A stretch of 48,381 nucleotides of DNA from assembly GCF_000002865.3 (NCBI RefSeq), contig NW_001865045.1:1252135-1300515 (forward strand), given 5' to 3'. Positions within the stretch are counted from its first letter, which is position 1, and every line of letters starts with the position of its first letter. Source of the stretch: Monosiga brevicollis MX1. Lineage: Eukaryota; Opisthokonta; Choanoflagellata; Craspedida; Salpingoecidae. The notes under the pieces are model-generated. The model saw only the letters and a program-made list of their open reading frames with translations, did not search any database and was not told the origin of the DNA. Below, in pieces: positions 13,301 to 27,009 of the stretch. Both the position numbers and the translations under genes were made by a program.

Positions 13301-16300
13301 ACGTCATTTCGGTTTGGCCCATCTGCAAGGGCCAAGTTGGGGTAAAGTGTTGTGGCAACCAAGGCAGTCGCGGTCGATGTGATCACGACCTGTCCCGACT
13401 GATCCTCCACTCGGACCAAGCCATAGATTTCGCTACCAGCAGCTACGTTCACGCCTGGAAAAACTGCCGACGTGTGATCGAGCGGGACTGGACGCCAGTG
13501 CGCAATATCAGGCGTGGAAGAAGTGCTGCCCAAGCCAATTGAAAAGCTGATTGCCTCCGCAGTATCGTTGCTCCAACGCATCGCCAAAGCATCCTCAAGA
13601 AGATAGCAGGCCCTAGCGTCCAGGCGGGTCCACAAGTGGCTCGCGTCGGGTCGACCGGTACCCTCCGGCACATTGCCATGTGCTTCATAGAACGTGCCTT
13701 GGTACGCAACTATGTCGCTAGTGTTGTAGCTCTTGCTGTATGAGAAGGCCTCCGCCACCTCAGCAGCTATTGCGTCGTGCAAGCGTGGGACGAACCATAT
13801 CTCTGTCGGAGGAGTTGGGGGAATGGCATCGACGATGACAGTGTTTCCGAACAACAACACGCTCTCACCAAGCTCGTTATAGGCCAAGAGGGATGGGTGA
13901 AGCACCTCTCCCTGCACCCAGTTATTGATGTCAACGCTCACCCGTGTTGCTGAGCCGCAGTCGACCGCAGGAACACGGTCGCCGATACCCGACTGCGAGC
14001 CCACCATGATCGCCAGGACCTCAATCCGCGTTTCTTCATCAAATATGCCCTGCCAGCTGCAAGAAAGCTGAGAGGTGTCCGTATCAAACTCGCAAGTCAT
14101 ATCTGCTTTATTGGCAATTGGGCCTGTGACATCTCGTACCAACGTCGTCGAAGAGATCGTGTCCGCACTGAGTCCCATGATGTTTGGGTGTAGCGCAGCG
14201 ACTGAAAACGAGCGTGAGAAATCTGCTTCATCAAGGCGGACACGTGCTGGACTGGCCTCCCAGCATCCGAGCTCCGTCTCAAATACACCCGCATTCAGGG
14301 TCAGCTCAGTTGAGCAAGATGAATTGCTGAGCACGGCAAAAACATCTTTTGTGGACTCTGACCAGGTGACAAGACCCGAGGCCAAATTTGTAAAGCCTGA
14401 ACGTGCCTGCACAGTTTCCTTCACGAACAGGCGCAGATCGTGCGGGGACAAAACACGAATCTCAAGGCCTTCGTGTGTGGCTACAGCAACGGTGTGTTCC
14501 GACTGGTCCTTGTCGAGACGCACCAAGGTGTCCTTGCTAGTTCGAACATCAATATTCGAGATATCCAGATTGGAACTGGGCGCTCCTCGCGCCACATTCA
14601 CTGTAAAAAAGACATTGAAGCAGGCATGTGCAATGTTGATTTCGAGTTTGTTAACATTGCCGTCCGGCAGGGGCAAGATCCACACGTGGCCATGTGTGCT
14701 GGTTGAAAACTCTTGTCCTTCCCACTGCGCCGTAAGTACGGGAGAATATTCTTTCTGGGGAGAAGCCAAGAACGTCCATTCCGTGCACAAAGGCGGAATC
14801 GCAATGGTCGTTTCAGCGTCGGCTATATAAAATGAAAAGACGTTTTTAAGATTCCAAGAGGTGCCCTGATTGCAATGGAGTTCAAACTTCTTGAAGACGT
14901 CATAATCATAAGGCACGCGCAGACGCACAGTGGCCGCTGTGTGTGACTCAAACGCCGTTCCCATGCGCCGCGACAGTGTAAGGTTGCTGCGTCCGGACGT
15001 CCAGTCGAGGTCTACTCTAGTCGTGCTATTGGGGTAGACGTTGGTCAGAATGCCACTTGCGGTGGTCACTTGCACAAAGTCAAACGGGTCTTGACCTAGA
15101 GCGCTTATGTCCACACTTGTCTGCCCACAAGGTATCATAATGTCTGTTGTCGGCAGGTTTTGACCTTCAATGTGCATAGTTGTGCTGCTAGGCGCAGCCT
15201 CTTGAAGATTGAACACGATGCGGTAGCTCTCCGAGTTACCTGCCTGTGAGGTCACAGCCAAGCTGACTTCGGTAGCAGTGTTGTCAACATGTAGCGGAAG
15301 AGATAAATTTGTAGTTGGTGTTCCATGGTAGGTGTTATTGCCATCAACGATCGCCCTCCAGGTGGAAGTGGCGGCAATAAGAAACTTGATCGACAGGGCA
15401 TCGGTGCCAAACGGTACAGAAATGGCCACATAGCGGGCGGCTGTATCCACCTGTTCTTGCCAATCAGCAATGGCACCGTTGTGGGAAGCAGTCACCATCA
15501 CGTGCGCTAACGTCGCGTCAATGTTGACTGCCGCTATGTGCAGCCCGTACACCATCTCCTGCTGAGTCGAGCCGTCTTCAGCCTGCACTACAACGGTCAA
15601 CTTCATGCCTTCATAGCCAGCATTGCTCTGGATGCCTTCTGGCAAGGCTACAGTCCACGTGCGTGTGGCCAGTGAAGTGAAGCTGTCGGAAGCTTCCAAA
15701 AGCACGCCATTGATCGTGTCGTTGACCGAGAGACTGATGGAAGCAAACGGGTGCCTTGGTGCCATCGCCAGCGTTATCGTATCCGCGTATAGAGCGATCG
15801 TGACATTGCCTTGGTCAGCACAGGGGTCTGCGACTGCCATGCCATTGATGTCCAGCTGGCGCAGGCAAGTATCGGTTGCCGGAGGCAGGGGTTGTACCTC
15901 TACTGTGAGCGTGGCCATGGTGGCACCGCTATAAAGGTTGAATGTGCGGGGTCCTGCAGATTGCTCCAGCAAGAAAGCAAGGTTCGTATGCATGGCCTGG
16001 CCTTGTACATCCTCCACAACTACAGAATGACCGTTGACCTGAACTGCCAGACGCGATACAGAGCTCGGGGCCGAGATGACAGTCGTCCAAGCGGTGCCCC
16101 CGCCGGTCGTTGATGTCGACGCCGATAGTGATTTGGTGAGTGCATCAGTGGCAGAAACACTAAAGCTGCCGGCTGTGATGCTGGGTGCACCCACGTTGAT
16201 CGTCAGCTCCAAGCTGAGGTCGTGGTCAAACAAGTTGCAAGTGAGCACAAGTTGCGAGATGGTCGTTGGCATCGAAATCAGTATTGGAGCGCTCGGCTGC

Positions 16301-19300
16301 AGCGTGAGCTGAAGATCGTCACCCCTGCATTCCCAGGTGTGGACGTCTTCGGGGAAGGAGAGCTCGAACCTTTGCACTCCATAAGGAATGGAGAATGCCA
16401 CTGCTGCGTTGTGTATTTCTATGCGATGACCATACCAAGCGTAGGAATATTCGAGTGTTGTCGGTAGTTGAATCTTTTGTCGGAAGACCAACAAATTCAG
16501 CAAGACCTGCTCGTATCGCCAAAAAGTCAAGAGGGTATCATCCCAGTAAGTGGAGATGGGAAAGGACCGGCTGGTGGTGGTTTGCACTGAGTAAGTGACG
16601 TCACCATCTACACAACGCAAGCAATAGGCGCAGGATTAGTTCTGCCGCCACGCTGGATGGCAACAGCGTCATGACGCAAGCAATGATCATAACGAGAAGT
16701 GGGGTGACCCACACCCAAACAGCAGCAATGACGCGTCAAGAGAGGCAGAATGCAGACAGACAAACACAAACAAAGTGATGACGCAAAAGACACACAAGAC
16801 CGAAAAACCAACCGTTCACAAAGACCGGCTCGCCGTCAGCCACATCAATGCTTAACGTGATGCTATCAAGTTCAAATGGCAGAGTGACATCCATTTGTCT
16901 GATACCCCAGAGGTCATAGCTCTCCACCACACCGACTGTTTCGCTCAAAACGTGCACACGCACAACGTCATCTCCAGGAGGGCTGACTGTGATTTCATAG
17001 GTGCTACTCGTACTGCCGTCTTCCGAGATGGCAGTCAACGTGTAATGCCGTGGAACAACACCAGCCGACAAGGTGATGGGGGACCACACATTGACCTCGA
17101 GCCGGCGCTCCAAGACTTCAGTTTGATATGTATCAACAGACAGCGATACGGATTCTGGTGTGGGCGAGTCGAGGTAGACGCGGAACCCAGACGACACGGC
17201 ATCTAAGAAATGCTGACCAAACGCCCCTTCCACACCAGGGTGGTCCTTGGAGACGTGGTGGCGACACAGCGTCTTGGCTCGCACCAGTGCGTACAACTGC
17301 TGCCCTTGCAAATCATCGATGGGAAGGGAGGCGACAAACACGCCCTCTGTCCCTTGAACCAAAATTTCCTCATCAGTAAGCGGGACTACGTCAGTCTCAT
17401 ATGGGCTTGTACCGAGGCCCCACGTGTAACTGTGGATGCCGCCACATAGCTCGGATGCAAAGCCATAAAAATGTCCAGCCACCTGAAGGTGGCTCTGAAT
17501 CTCCACATCAAAGTTGACGGTCGGGCCGTCCACAACCGTTCCAATGCGATCTTCATCGGGGATGCGAAACGGCTCCGAGCGTGCGCTGCTGGAGAGCCCC
17601 GCGCCGTTGCGACAGGTCAGTTCAAGCTGATAGTACTGATCTGAAGTCAGGGGTGATGACAACATCACAGTCGAACGCGTAAGCTCTGTCGTAGCAAGGC
17701 CCCCGCTGGCAAATTGCGCCATGGCGGTGAAAGTTGTGCTTGCCGGGTCGCTCCTCGCAGCTTCGGCTTGGGTGGCAGGGATGGTTCCTGCACTAAGATA
17801 ACAACCAATCACGCCTGATTGCAAATCAACAACCGACCAATAGGCCTGTAAGGTGTCAGGTGTTTCTACCAACACAAAGCCAGCAATATCCCGCCTGTTA
17901 TCGGCGTTGTCATCCGCAAAACCTAAAGCTGGACCGTCTGAAATCACTGGCGGTGACGAGTCAATGCGCACACCGCTTGTGTAGCGCTGAGCTTTCAGGC
18001 CCACGTTGTTGCGTACGAGCACGCGGGCTGCAAGCGTCGCGCCATCACTGATGGCGGGCAGGTGTGCAAAAGCAATGGATGAGCGAATATCGACGCCGCC
18101 ATCTGAACGCACGGTGAGCTCGACATTGAGGCCGTTGGGGTCTTGATGTCGTTGTGTGCTCTCACCGGACACCAGAAGCGTAGTTGATCGGATTTTGGAA
18201 GCCGGCGCTGAGCTAAAGAAGACGTAGACTGCCACTTCGACGCGCAAAATGCCAGAATGGGGGTCCACAGAAGCAAACGAATGTTTAAGCATGCCTGAGC
18301 CCGACACCCATGATTTCGAATCTGTGGCCTCATTTTGGTTCAACGCTACCTCGCCATCGACAGCGTACAAAAGCTCTGGAGGCGTGGCATCGATGATGAG
18401 GCCATCTGTAAACGCAACCGTGCTTATGCCCGCGCCGTTTGTTGCCCGCACTGCACCGATGACACGAGCGCCGTCGGCGAAAGACATTCGCTCCGTAACA
18501 AAGCTGGTAGCAGAAACATCTACGTCTGTAAAGTCCAAGTAAGCCTCAGGATCTAAGCTTGAGCCTGAGAGACTACCGACTGCAACTTCAAGGCGCGCGA
18601 TCGAGGATTCCAAATCTGAGAAGCTGGTAAAAGACATGCGGTATGAATGAAGTGACGAGGAGTATGTCCAATCCGTGACTTGGCCATCGTTGAAAATCCA
18701 GTCTGCTGAAAGTCCATCCCTCAAGTAACCGGTTGAGGTGATTGGACACGCATCTGTATCGCTGTTAGCGATACAAGCACAGTCAGCAAGCATGGTGCTC
18801 GTCACACTTTGAATCTCCTCACGACGGCCAGGGGACGCGATTGGGCACGTCATATCCACCATAAAGCCATTTGAGCGAGCCGAAACGCTTAGGCGGTCCA
18901 AGCCGCCATGATAAGCTGTAATGATTGAGTAATAGCGAGTGGCATGAGAGAGAGGCTCCGCCAGCTCTACTCGACCCGCCGTGGCATAAAACGGCAGAGA
19001 CTGGTTCACAATGACGTTGCCGCTGGGGTTGAAAATCCAGCCGCTTTTGGAAAGATATCCGGTTCGAACGATCCACCTATAAAAAGATCCAACGCGAGAC
19101 ATAAGTAAACACATTCGCTTCAAATTATCAACAAAGGCTGGTCGCGCCCGTTGTAGGACTAAAGGATACGAACCAGTACGATGAAATGCCCGTGTCCGGG
19201 TCCCGAAAATCGGCAAAGTTGACGCCTACCACGGAGGGCTCTCGAGTGAAGGACAAGTCTTCATTGACGAGTGAGCCATCTCGGACGTCACCGGCCAATG

Positions 19301-22300
19301 GAGCTACAAATCAGGCCGTTTTCATCAGTGCTTGTGTGCGGTCAAAACAGGCAGAAAGCAAGAACAAGGGCGAAAGCAAAGCGGCCTTACGTGTTGTATC
19401 AAAATAGAGAGGATCACGGCTGCCAACACGATTAAAGAGATCAACCAAGTCAAACGTTTCTACCTGTGGATAGATGTAGACCCCATCAGGGAGCTTGCCA
19501 AAATCGTATTCAAACTTTGATGCTTTGTGAATGTCACCACTGAATGGGACCAGCGAGGCGTCAATCGGAAGAACACCTAGCGCAACTCGGTGAGCTGCCA
19601 AGCCTGATCCCTTGTCTTGTGCGGTGACCTCGAACGCCAAGGAACCGCTGGAAGCTCCCACAGTGGATGTAAAACCAGTGATGGTAGGCGGGGTGACATC
19701 GACAGTCAGCGGAATGGTTTGACAGGACAACATTGACATTGGGCCACCAAAAGAGACTGAGTTGAAAAAGTAAAGCGACTGGAAGTATTCGCCTTCGTGA
19801 AGGTTGAGATCGTGCTCGCCAGCGGTGCGGCCATCAACGTGACTCCATGCAATCACATCAGCGCCACATGGCCGTGTTCCCACGGCCCACAGCGTGGCAT
19901 AAAGCTGCGTCTCCGGATCGACGGCAGGGTCCCAGCCATACTCCAGGAACTCTTTGTATCGCTGATATGTGCGATGATTGCTAATAAATGCGCCTAAAGC
20001 CATGCCGCGACGGAGTTAGGTTATCAATAGAAGCAGGGCAAGAGCTGGCCAGCGTACACTCACCATCAATTGTTCCCATGGCGTCGAGGACAATGCGATG
20101 ATTGTCGTGAGGTGTGACATGGCTAGCTGCACAGCGAGACCCAATTGATGATGCGACGAGGTCCAAGAGATCGGCCGGCCCGCAGGCACGATAGACAATG
20201 TCATAACGGTGCTTGTCACAAGCTTGGCTTCGAATGCTCTGCGGAAGTGTGTCAGACAAGATTGTATTGGTTTCGCTGCCACATCGCTCTTCATCATACA
20301 CAATTGGCGGCTCAGGAGGCGTCAGGTCCACTAAAATGCCCTTGTCCGGGGCGGTGGATAAGAGAAGTTTGTTGTCACTGGAGCGGATGTTGAAATAGAC
20401 AATTTCATTGTGTCGGAGCTTGCGTTCTGTCCTCATGTCGAGAGTGCCGGATCGAGAGGTGAGCGTTTGGTTGGTCCAGGACACGAGGTCAGCACCTTGC
20501 TCGTCTTGCAGCACAGGCAGAGCTGGTTGTAAGCCGGCAGAGACTTCAAGGAGAACCAGCGGAGACAAATCATTCGCGGTCCACTTTCCAAGGACGCGCT
20601 CATCGTGACTTTGAATCGTGAAGTACTAAAAGCCCACAGCGCACCCTACATTAGGCAGGCTGCAAAAAGAAATAATGGACAGCAGTGGGCGACAACGTGA
20701 CGTACGTTTGCGATTTCAAGGATAGGCGGTGTGATGTCATATTCCGTTGCCGATTGGCAGTATTGGGTTGACCGGACACCAAAAGTATTTTGCGATACCA
20801 CCTTGGCAAAGACGATTTTGCCTTCACTCACGGCAACAGATTCGATAGGCACTTTGGTTGTGTCCTTGTCAAATTCTTGCTCATTAAATACCTCCGTACC
20901 GTCCTTGCTGTAGCCAACAGATACAAAAATCTTGTCCACAGATGACTCTTCCTCGTAACTTTGGAAGTACACGGCAAGGTATGGCACCTACAACAAACAG
21001 AAATAAAAGAAATCACAATAAAAAGAAAGGACGTGTAAAGTGCAAGTCAGCAGCTCTTATCAAAGCTGAGCAAGGATCTGTGATAAATATCAAAATAGTA
21101 GCGCACCTCGATATCCTCTCCAATGGTCTGGTTGATGACACAGCTGGCTTGCGCAAAAAGTGGACCAGAGGTGTCAACGTCACTGCTGCAGCTTTTGATC
21201 AAATTCTTCTCAATAGCGGCAGCTGAAAAGGAGAAAAGGGTTGCACGAAAAATCGTACTGAAGATCGTCTGCAAGGGGTGCAAAGAATTAGGAAAAAAAA
21301 AAAAAAAAATACATAAATAAACAAATAAAAAATTAGAGCAGACACATCATTTGCGATTGAGGTCATGACCGACGTGTACCTCAGCAAATGCTTCACATGA
21401 GATGGTCAAGGGAATTAGAATCATGTCCACAACCGTACATTTCTCGTACGGAAAGGCCTGGCCCAAGGCAAGCCGGGCAACGTGAGTCGTTCCACCTGAC
21501 AAGGTGATGAAGGAATCAGAAATGATGGATACATACAAAGAGTTGTGTGGGCCTTGAGATTGGAAGGCGAATATCGGCAATTGTGCCCCGAAGCGTAAGA
21601 CCACCACAGAGCGCCATGCACTCGCCAATCTATGAAATCGATGTCAGACGTGTAAGAGGCAAACAGGTGGCTTTTTATTTATGAGGTCAACGTACCGTAA
21701 GACTAATTCCAACTTGAAAATTGAACTGCGGGGTGAGGATTGCTGGATACAACAAGCTTCATGAGTGTATTTGATGAATCCTTTCACAACAACGAAAACA
21801 GTTACTTACGTGTCATAGTTGTTGACATGAAACAGAAACGAAGGCCAAAGCTCATGCCGCCTTCAAATAAAACTTCACCACTAATTGTGATGGGTAAAAC
21901 ACCTCCAACTATGGGGCAGTTTCAACGAACATGATAAGTTGGCTAGTCGAGCTGGCCTTGGATCTTCGAGAGGCAAAAGAACACAACAAAACAACATAAG
22001 TTTGCTTTGCAAACAATTCACAGACTACGTACTAATGAAGCGGGTTCTCATCTGGAATACCGTCATGGTCGAAGTGAAAGGGCCCCTAGACGACGGAAAA
22101 AAAAGCAAGTTAAAAATCAAGAAGATATGCAATAGTTGACGCGAAAGACAAAAGTCACAACAACAAAACACGCAGAACATACAAATTGCCAGAAATGCAG
22201 ATGTCCTCGGGTGGATCCAAATCGTTGCAGCTCAAGGCACGGCGTTGTCGTTGCGGGCCAACGGGCACCGCGCCATCGCGTGTCAAGTAAACCGTGTCAT

Positions 22301-25300
22301 ACTCTCCAACATCGACAATCTCGTCATCATAGTCAGTGTCAGGCACCCAAACCAAGGGATCCACCTCGATACGATCATCCGACACGGTCAGATTTGCCCA
22401 ACGCTCAGCAGCGGCGCTTCGACGGTGTCGAAAAGTTTTTTTGACTCTCCTTTTGGCCCTGCCAGGAAAGTCCTTTGCAGCACTTGCCGCCTCGCCAACT
22501 GTGCCTTGAAACAGCGAGTAGTCGAGCACCTTAAGGAAGACAAGGTCGAGTGTCTTGTCAAACAAGCCGGCAAGAGGGTTGAAGGGCAAGAAGCGACGTG
22601 GATCCAGCGGGTCCCCGCCATCTGCTGACTTGGTGGCGGCAAAATGGACAAATCGCCCGCAAGTGCTGTTGCCTGGCTCAAGCGCTTCAGCAATAAATGC
22701 ACCAGCCCGTACCCGGTACCCTTTGGAATAGCCAGAAATGAGCTTGACGTTGGATATCCAGAAATAGGCACCCACGTCTTTGGTGGGTTTGATTACCACT
22801 GAATCACCGCGCACATCAATAATTCGGCCGTCGTACGGGGCAGGTACGTAATACCGTTGCGTTTTTGTTGGAGCAGAAGGCCGACTCGTCGCTTTGGAGC
22901 TCGAGCCCTTTTTCTTGATGCCCGACTTGCCCTTGTTGAAGCGTGCTGGTGTCTTTTCAAGATTCTTGAGACATTTGCTGTCACACATCGGGCGCAACTT
23001 CACAGAAAGACCCATGCCCTCCGGCCATAGCGACGAGTTGGTGTTTTTAGCCCCCAAGAGCCCCTTGGCGGGGTACTCGCCAGAGCCGCACTGGTCCTTG
23101 CCCTTGACTCGGTCCGGAAAGAGGCTGTGCACCTTTGGAGTTTTGAAGCGGATGTATGCCTCATAGAGTTTAGCCACGACTTCATGAAGCGTATCAGCCA
23201 CATCAGCAATGTTATTCATGGTGGTGATAGCGCCCATTACCACTTGATACACGGCCTGAATAGGCTTGAGCAGATCGTTAAAGCTGGTGTCCTCTTGCAG
23301 AAGGGCAAGCAGCTCCTTGGCTTCTTCGAGTTGAGTAGCGGTGTAGGATACACAAGCGGGTACGGTGGAGTTGGGCTCGCACACCACAGAGGTGAGATCC
23401 TTCAACTCTTTCAACGCCGCGTCATACTGGTCAATGTAAGCCGTATTGGCCTGGGAGACCGGGTCAATCCACTCTGGAAGCGGCGAGCCATCCAGGTGCA
23501 AGGCACCCATGAAATCGAAAAACGCCGTGGTGATGTTGCTGATGGCCAGTTGAACTTGCTGGATCTCGGAAAAAATGGAGGCCGCCGCCGCGGGGCCACA
23601 GTCATCCAGCAGGGCGATTTGGTCAAAGATGTCACTGACCGATTGCTTGAGGGTTGAAGAATTGGTTGGCCAATACTTGCCAAACAAGTCATCAATGGCT
23701 TTACACTTGTCAGCCAACCCGTCTGTGATGCTGCGTAGGTGTGGGATGCCCAGTTCTAAGAACTTTTTGGTTTCCTCAGCCTTGCCCGCCACTTTGATGG
23801 GTCGAAAGTTGATGAGGGCGTCCGTGAAATTGCTGAAGCGGGTGATGACAGGCCGGACGTTGGCCCGGCAAGCACCATCAAGACCCGAGACCATGTCATC
23901 GCCAGTCGAGAAGATTGTGCCGGCGTAGTCAGCAAAGGATTCAAAACCGGCGCCCAAGTCGTCAATCACATCCATGAGTTTGTTAAAGTCCTTGATGCGC
24001 TGGTTGATGTCAAAAAGACCCTTGAGAATGCTTTTGTCGTAGCCCGCAGAGAGTGCATAACCCGCGAACACGTGCAGCACGTTGACGTTGATGCCAAAAA
24101 AGCCAACCTGAAAATAGGCTTTACACTCACCGACGGCTCGCAGCAAGACATCGAGCGAGTAGCCATCTGCATAGACGTAAAGTTTCAGCTCGCCGGTCGA
24201 AGTGAAGCCCCCACCCACGTCGTCAGAGCCGATGCTATAGCCATATGACAGTTTGAGGTTAAGGTCGATGGTGAGGGCTCCGTCGCGGATGCCAGCTTCA
24301 CTTTTTGTCTCTGCACTTGAACTGGAGGATGATTCACGGCGCAGGCGAGGACTGAAAGCAGGATCCGAGTCCATCTCAGCTGCGTACGCAAGGCGCTCGC
24401 TGCGCGACAGTGAGGCAAACTTGTTTTTGCAACGATCAGGCTCAATGTCGTGCAGATAGCAGTAGTATTCCTCTTCAGGAAAGATCTCGTCATTTGTGGC
24501 TTCATGGCGCTCCATGCGCATATGGTATTCATCTTGCTGCGCATTGGAGCGGCGTGTGTAGTCATTAAGGAGAGCCTCGTGGTCTGATTCGTTGGCATGC
24601 ATGATGTGTGACCGTAGTGCGGCAATGCGATGTTCAAGAGAGGAGTCCTCGAGAGCAATGCGGCGCAGAGTGCTCATGCCCGCCGGGTCCTTGAGCTGGG
24701 CCAACGAGGCAATGGCGTAATGACGAATGGAGTTTGCAATGGATGGGTCGGTGTCGTTTCGAGCCGTGAGGGCATGTCGAATCAAGGCGTCATTACCTCG
24801 CTGGTGTCTGGTGTTGCCAAGTGCGGCCAACACACTCGGGCGATGGTCGTGGTGGATGGTATGGCGACGAAGGCGCGCCTCGGGATGATACTCGAGCTGT
24901 GTTTGTTCAAGCAAACCCTCGAGGCGGCCGACGTGCTGGTCGGCTTCCTCAGCAGGGAAGCGTGATAGCACGGCACCCAAGGCGAGCAGAGCGCCTTCAC
25001 GAATATCTTCGTCCTGGAGGGAGAGGGGAAGCTCTTCGGGCTCGTAGCACACTTCTTGCAAAAACTGTAGGCAAGAATAACAGGGGCCAGGGGCAAAAGC
25101 CAGAGCTGCAATGGCGTGCTGTGTCTGATTGAACGGAAGCAGGTCCAGCAGCATATATTGGATGGCAAGGTTAACGCCATCCTCCAGATTGGTCACAATT
25201 TGATACATGAGCGCCGTGGCTGTGGCATCACTGTAGTCACGGATGGTATCCACAACCACGCCGCGAATGTCCTGTGGGTCGCGCATGAAGTGAACAGATA

Positions 25301-26952
25301 AGACTCGTAAGTTGGGCCGAATCATGCGAGAACACACACAAACAACCAGAAGCTGTCACACGGACATCAATAGGAAGCTCGCGGAGTGCCCGTCGCAGCT
25401 CTTGAATGCAGTCCATGCGCTTGGGCCGAACAGGAGAGTCTAAAGGCAAAGTGGGTTAGCAAAATCGGTGACAGAGCAGATTCCAACGGAATGCAGAATC
25501 ATAAGGCGATCGTCGGTCTACACACCGCTTTCGGCAGATTGCTCCAAGCACACAAGGCTGGCGTGCAAAAGCGGCGACTCTTCTTCTTCGTGTGCCGGTA
25601 GCTAGTCGCATCAAAAAAAAAAGATAAGCTCAGAATTTGATTGGATGGGCACCACAAGCCTTCTAGGAGAGGCCGTAAAAGCATTTGTGGAACGACAACG
25701 TTCAGGTGAAGAGAGGTCTGTACCTGCAGGGCGAGAAAGTCGCGCAGAGAGCTGGTGTCCAAGCCAGGCGGAACCATGACATGGCTTGCAGGCGAGGTAG
25801 ATGTCAATGCCATGTTGAACTCCCCCTACAGGCGTTCGAAATGTTGTGAGGTCTGGGTACAGGCAATCGTGCGACAGCCGAGAAAAGCTCACCTCTGAGC
25901 TGTGCGAAGACGTGTCATCACTGGCGTAGCCATTGTGCACAATGTGCTCGTGATCGTCCGTCGCAAATGCACCAAAGAGGTTTGCTAAGAAACGTGTCAT
26001 TGAGGCGAGCAACGATGAGATGTGGTTACATTAAAAAGCTGGAGGTGAAGGCACGACAGACCCACCCTTGTCGTTGGTCAAAGTTGACTTGGCATCATAG
26101 CCATGAGGACCGGCACTAAAGCGCTGCTGCTCAAACAAGTCCTCGGGTTGGCCTTCGGCGCGAGTGGCGTGTGCGGCCGTGCCTAAAACGAGGGGCCGGC
26201 GATGCAAACAAGTAGAGAGAGCGAATGAAAGAGAGAGCGAGAGGAGGGGAAGGGGGAGGGGGGCGGGGGGGGGGGAGAGACAGCGACAGACAGAGACAGA
26301 GGCAGAGACAGAGACGGAGACCGAGACCGAGACCGAGACCGAGACAGAGACAGATATACAGCCAAAAAGTACCTTGTTGCTCCATGCCCTTGAATAAATA
26401 ATTATCATTGCCATGTACTCGAAGCAGTCGGCCATCGGCATGAACAACGTGGGTCTAAAATGTGGCGCGAGTCTCCGTCAGATGAACGCATGACATTTGG
26501 CAACGCGAGGGCTCTTCACCTTCACCAACCTTGACCGAGGTCGCCATTTGAGCATGGGGGATGTGATTTTCGAGGCGGCACTCGTGGTGATATCCCTCGT
26601 CATTAACCGACGTACGGTAGTTGGCATAGGCATCTGTGCGTATTCAAAGCGAAAGTTTGAAAATGAGGACGTGTGGTCAGCCTGGCTGACGCGGACTGTC
26701 TTACCGTGATGATCTTCAAAGGCAGTATAGTTGTGCTGGTTCATGCCATCCCCTCGATGGAGTGTGCCGGCCAGGGTGGCAATGATGTTCCCAGGCAGAG
26801 TGCTGTGGATAGCCTGGTCCCGAGGTTCATAATAGACCCGAGCAACGCGGCCGTCTTCGCACTGGGCGAACGCCAACCTAATGAAAAGAGCAGGGTTAGC
26901 TTCATCATCCATCCGACGGTCGGTCAAGGCGGGGGAGGGGAGAGAAAGAGAG

Positions 26953-27009
<57 letters not shown>

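Noticed and set aside
21380-21742. Exon 16 starting at the nearer acceptor 21743
   Set aside because: It leaves phase 0 and runs into a stop in the next exon; the acceptor at 21757 keeps the whole gene open and makes the total length divisible by three.
24290-24340. Ser-rich stretch (ESSSSSSAET) considered as a phosvitin-like domain
   Set aside because: Only six consecutive Ser; far shorter than vitellogenin phosvitin domains and better seen as a linker.
26229-26356. Regular GACCGA/GACAGA units considered as a CRISPR-like array
   Set aside because: There are no unique spacers and units are about 6 bp; this is a simple sequence repeat inside a eukaryotic intron.
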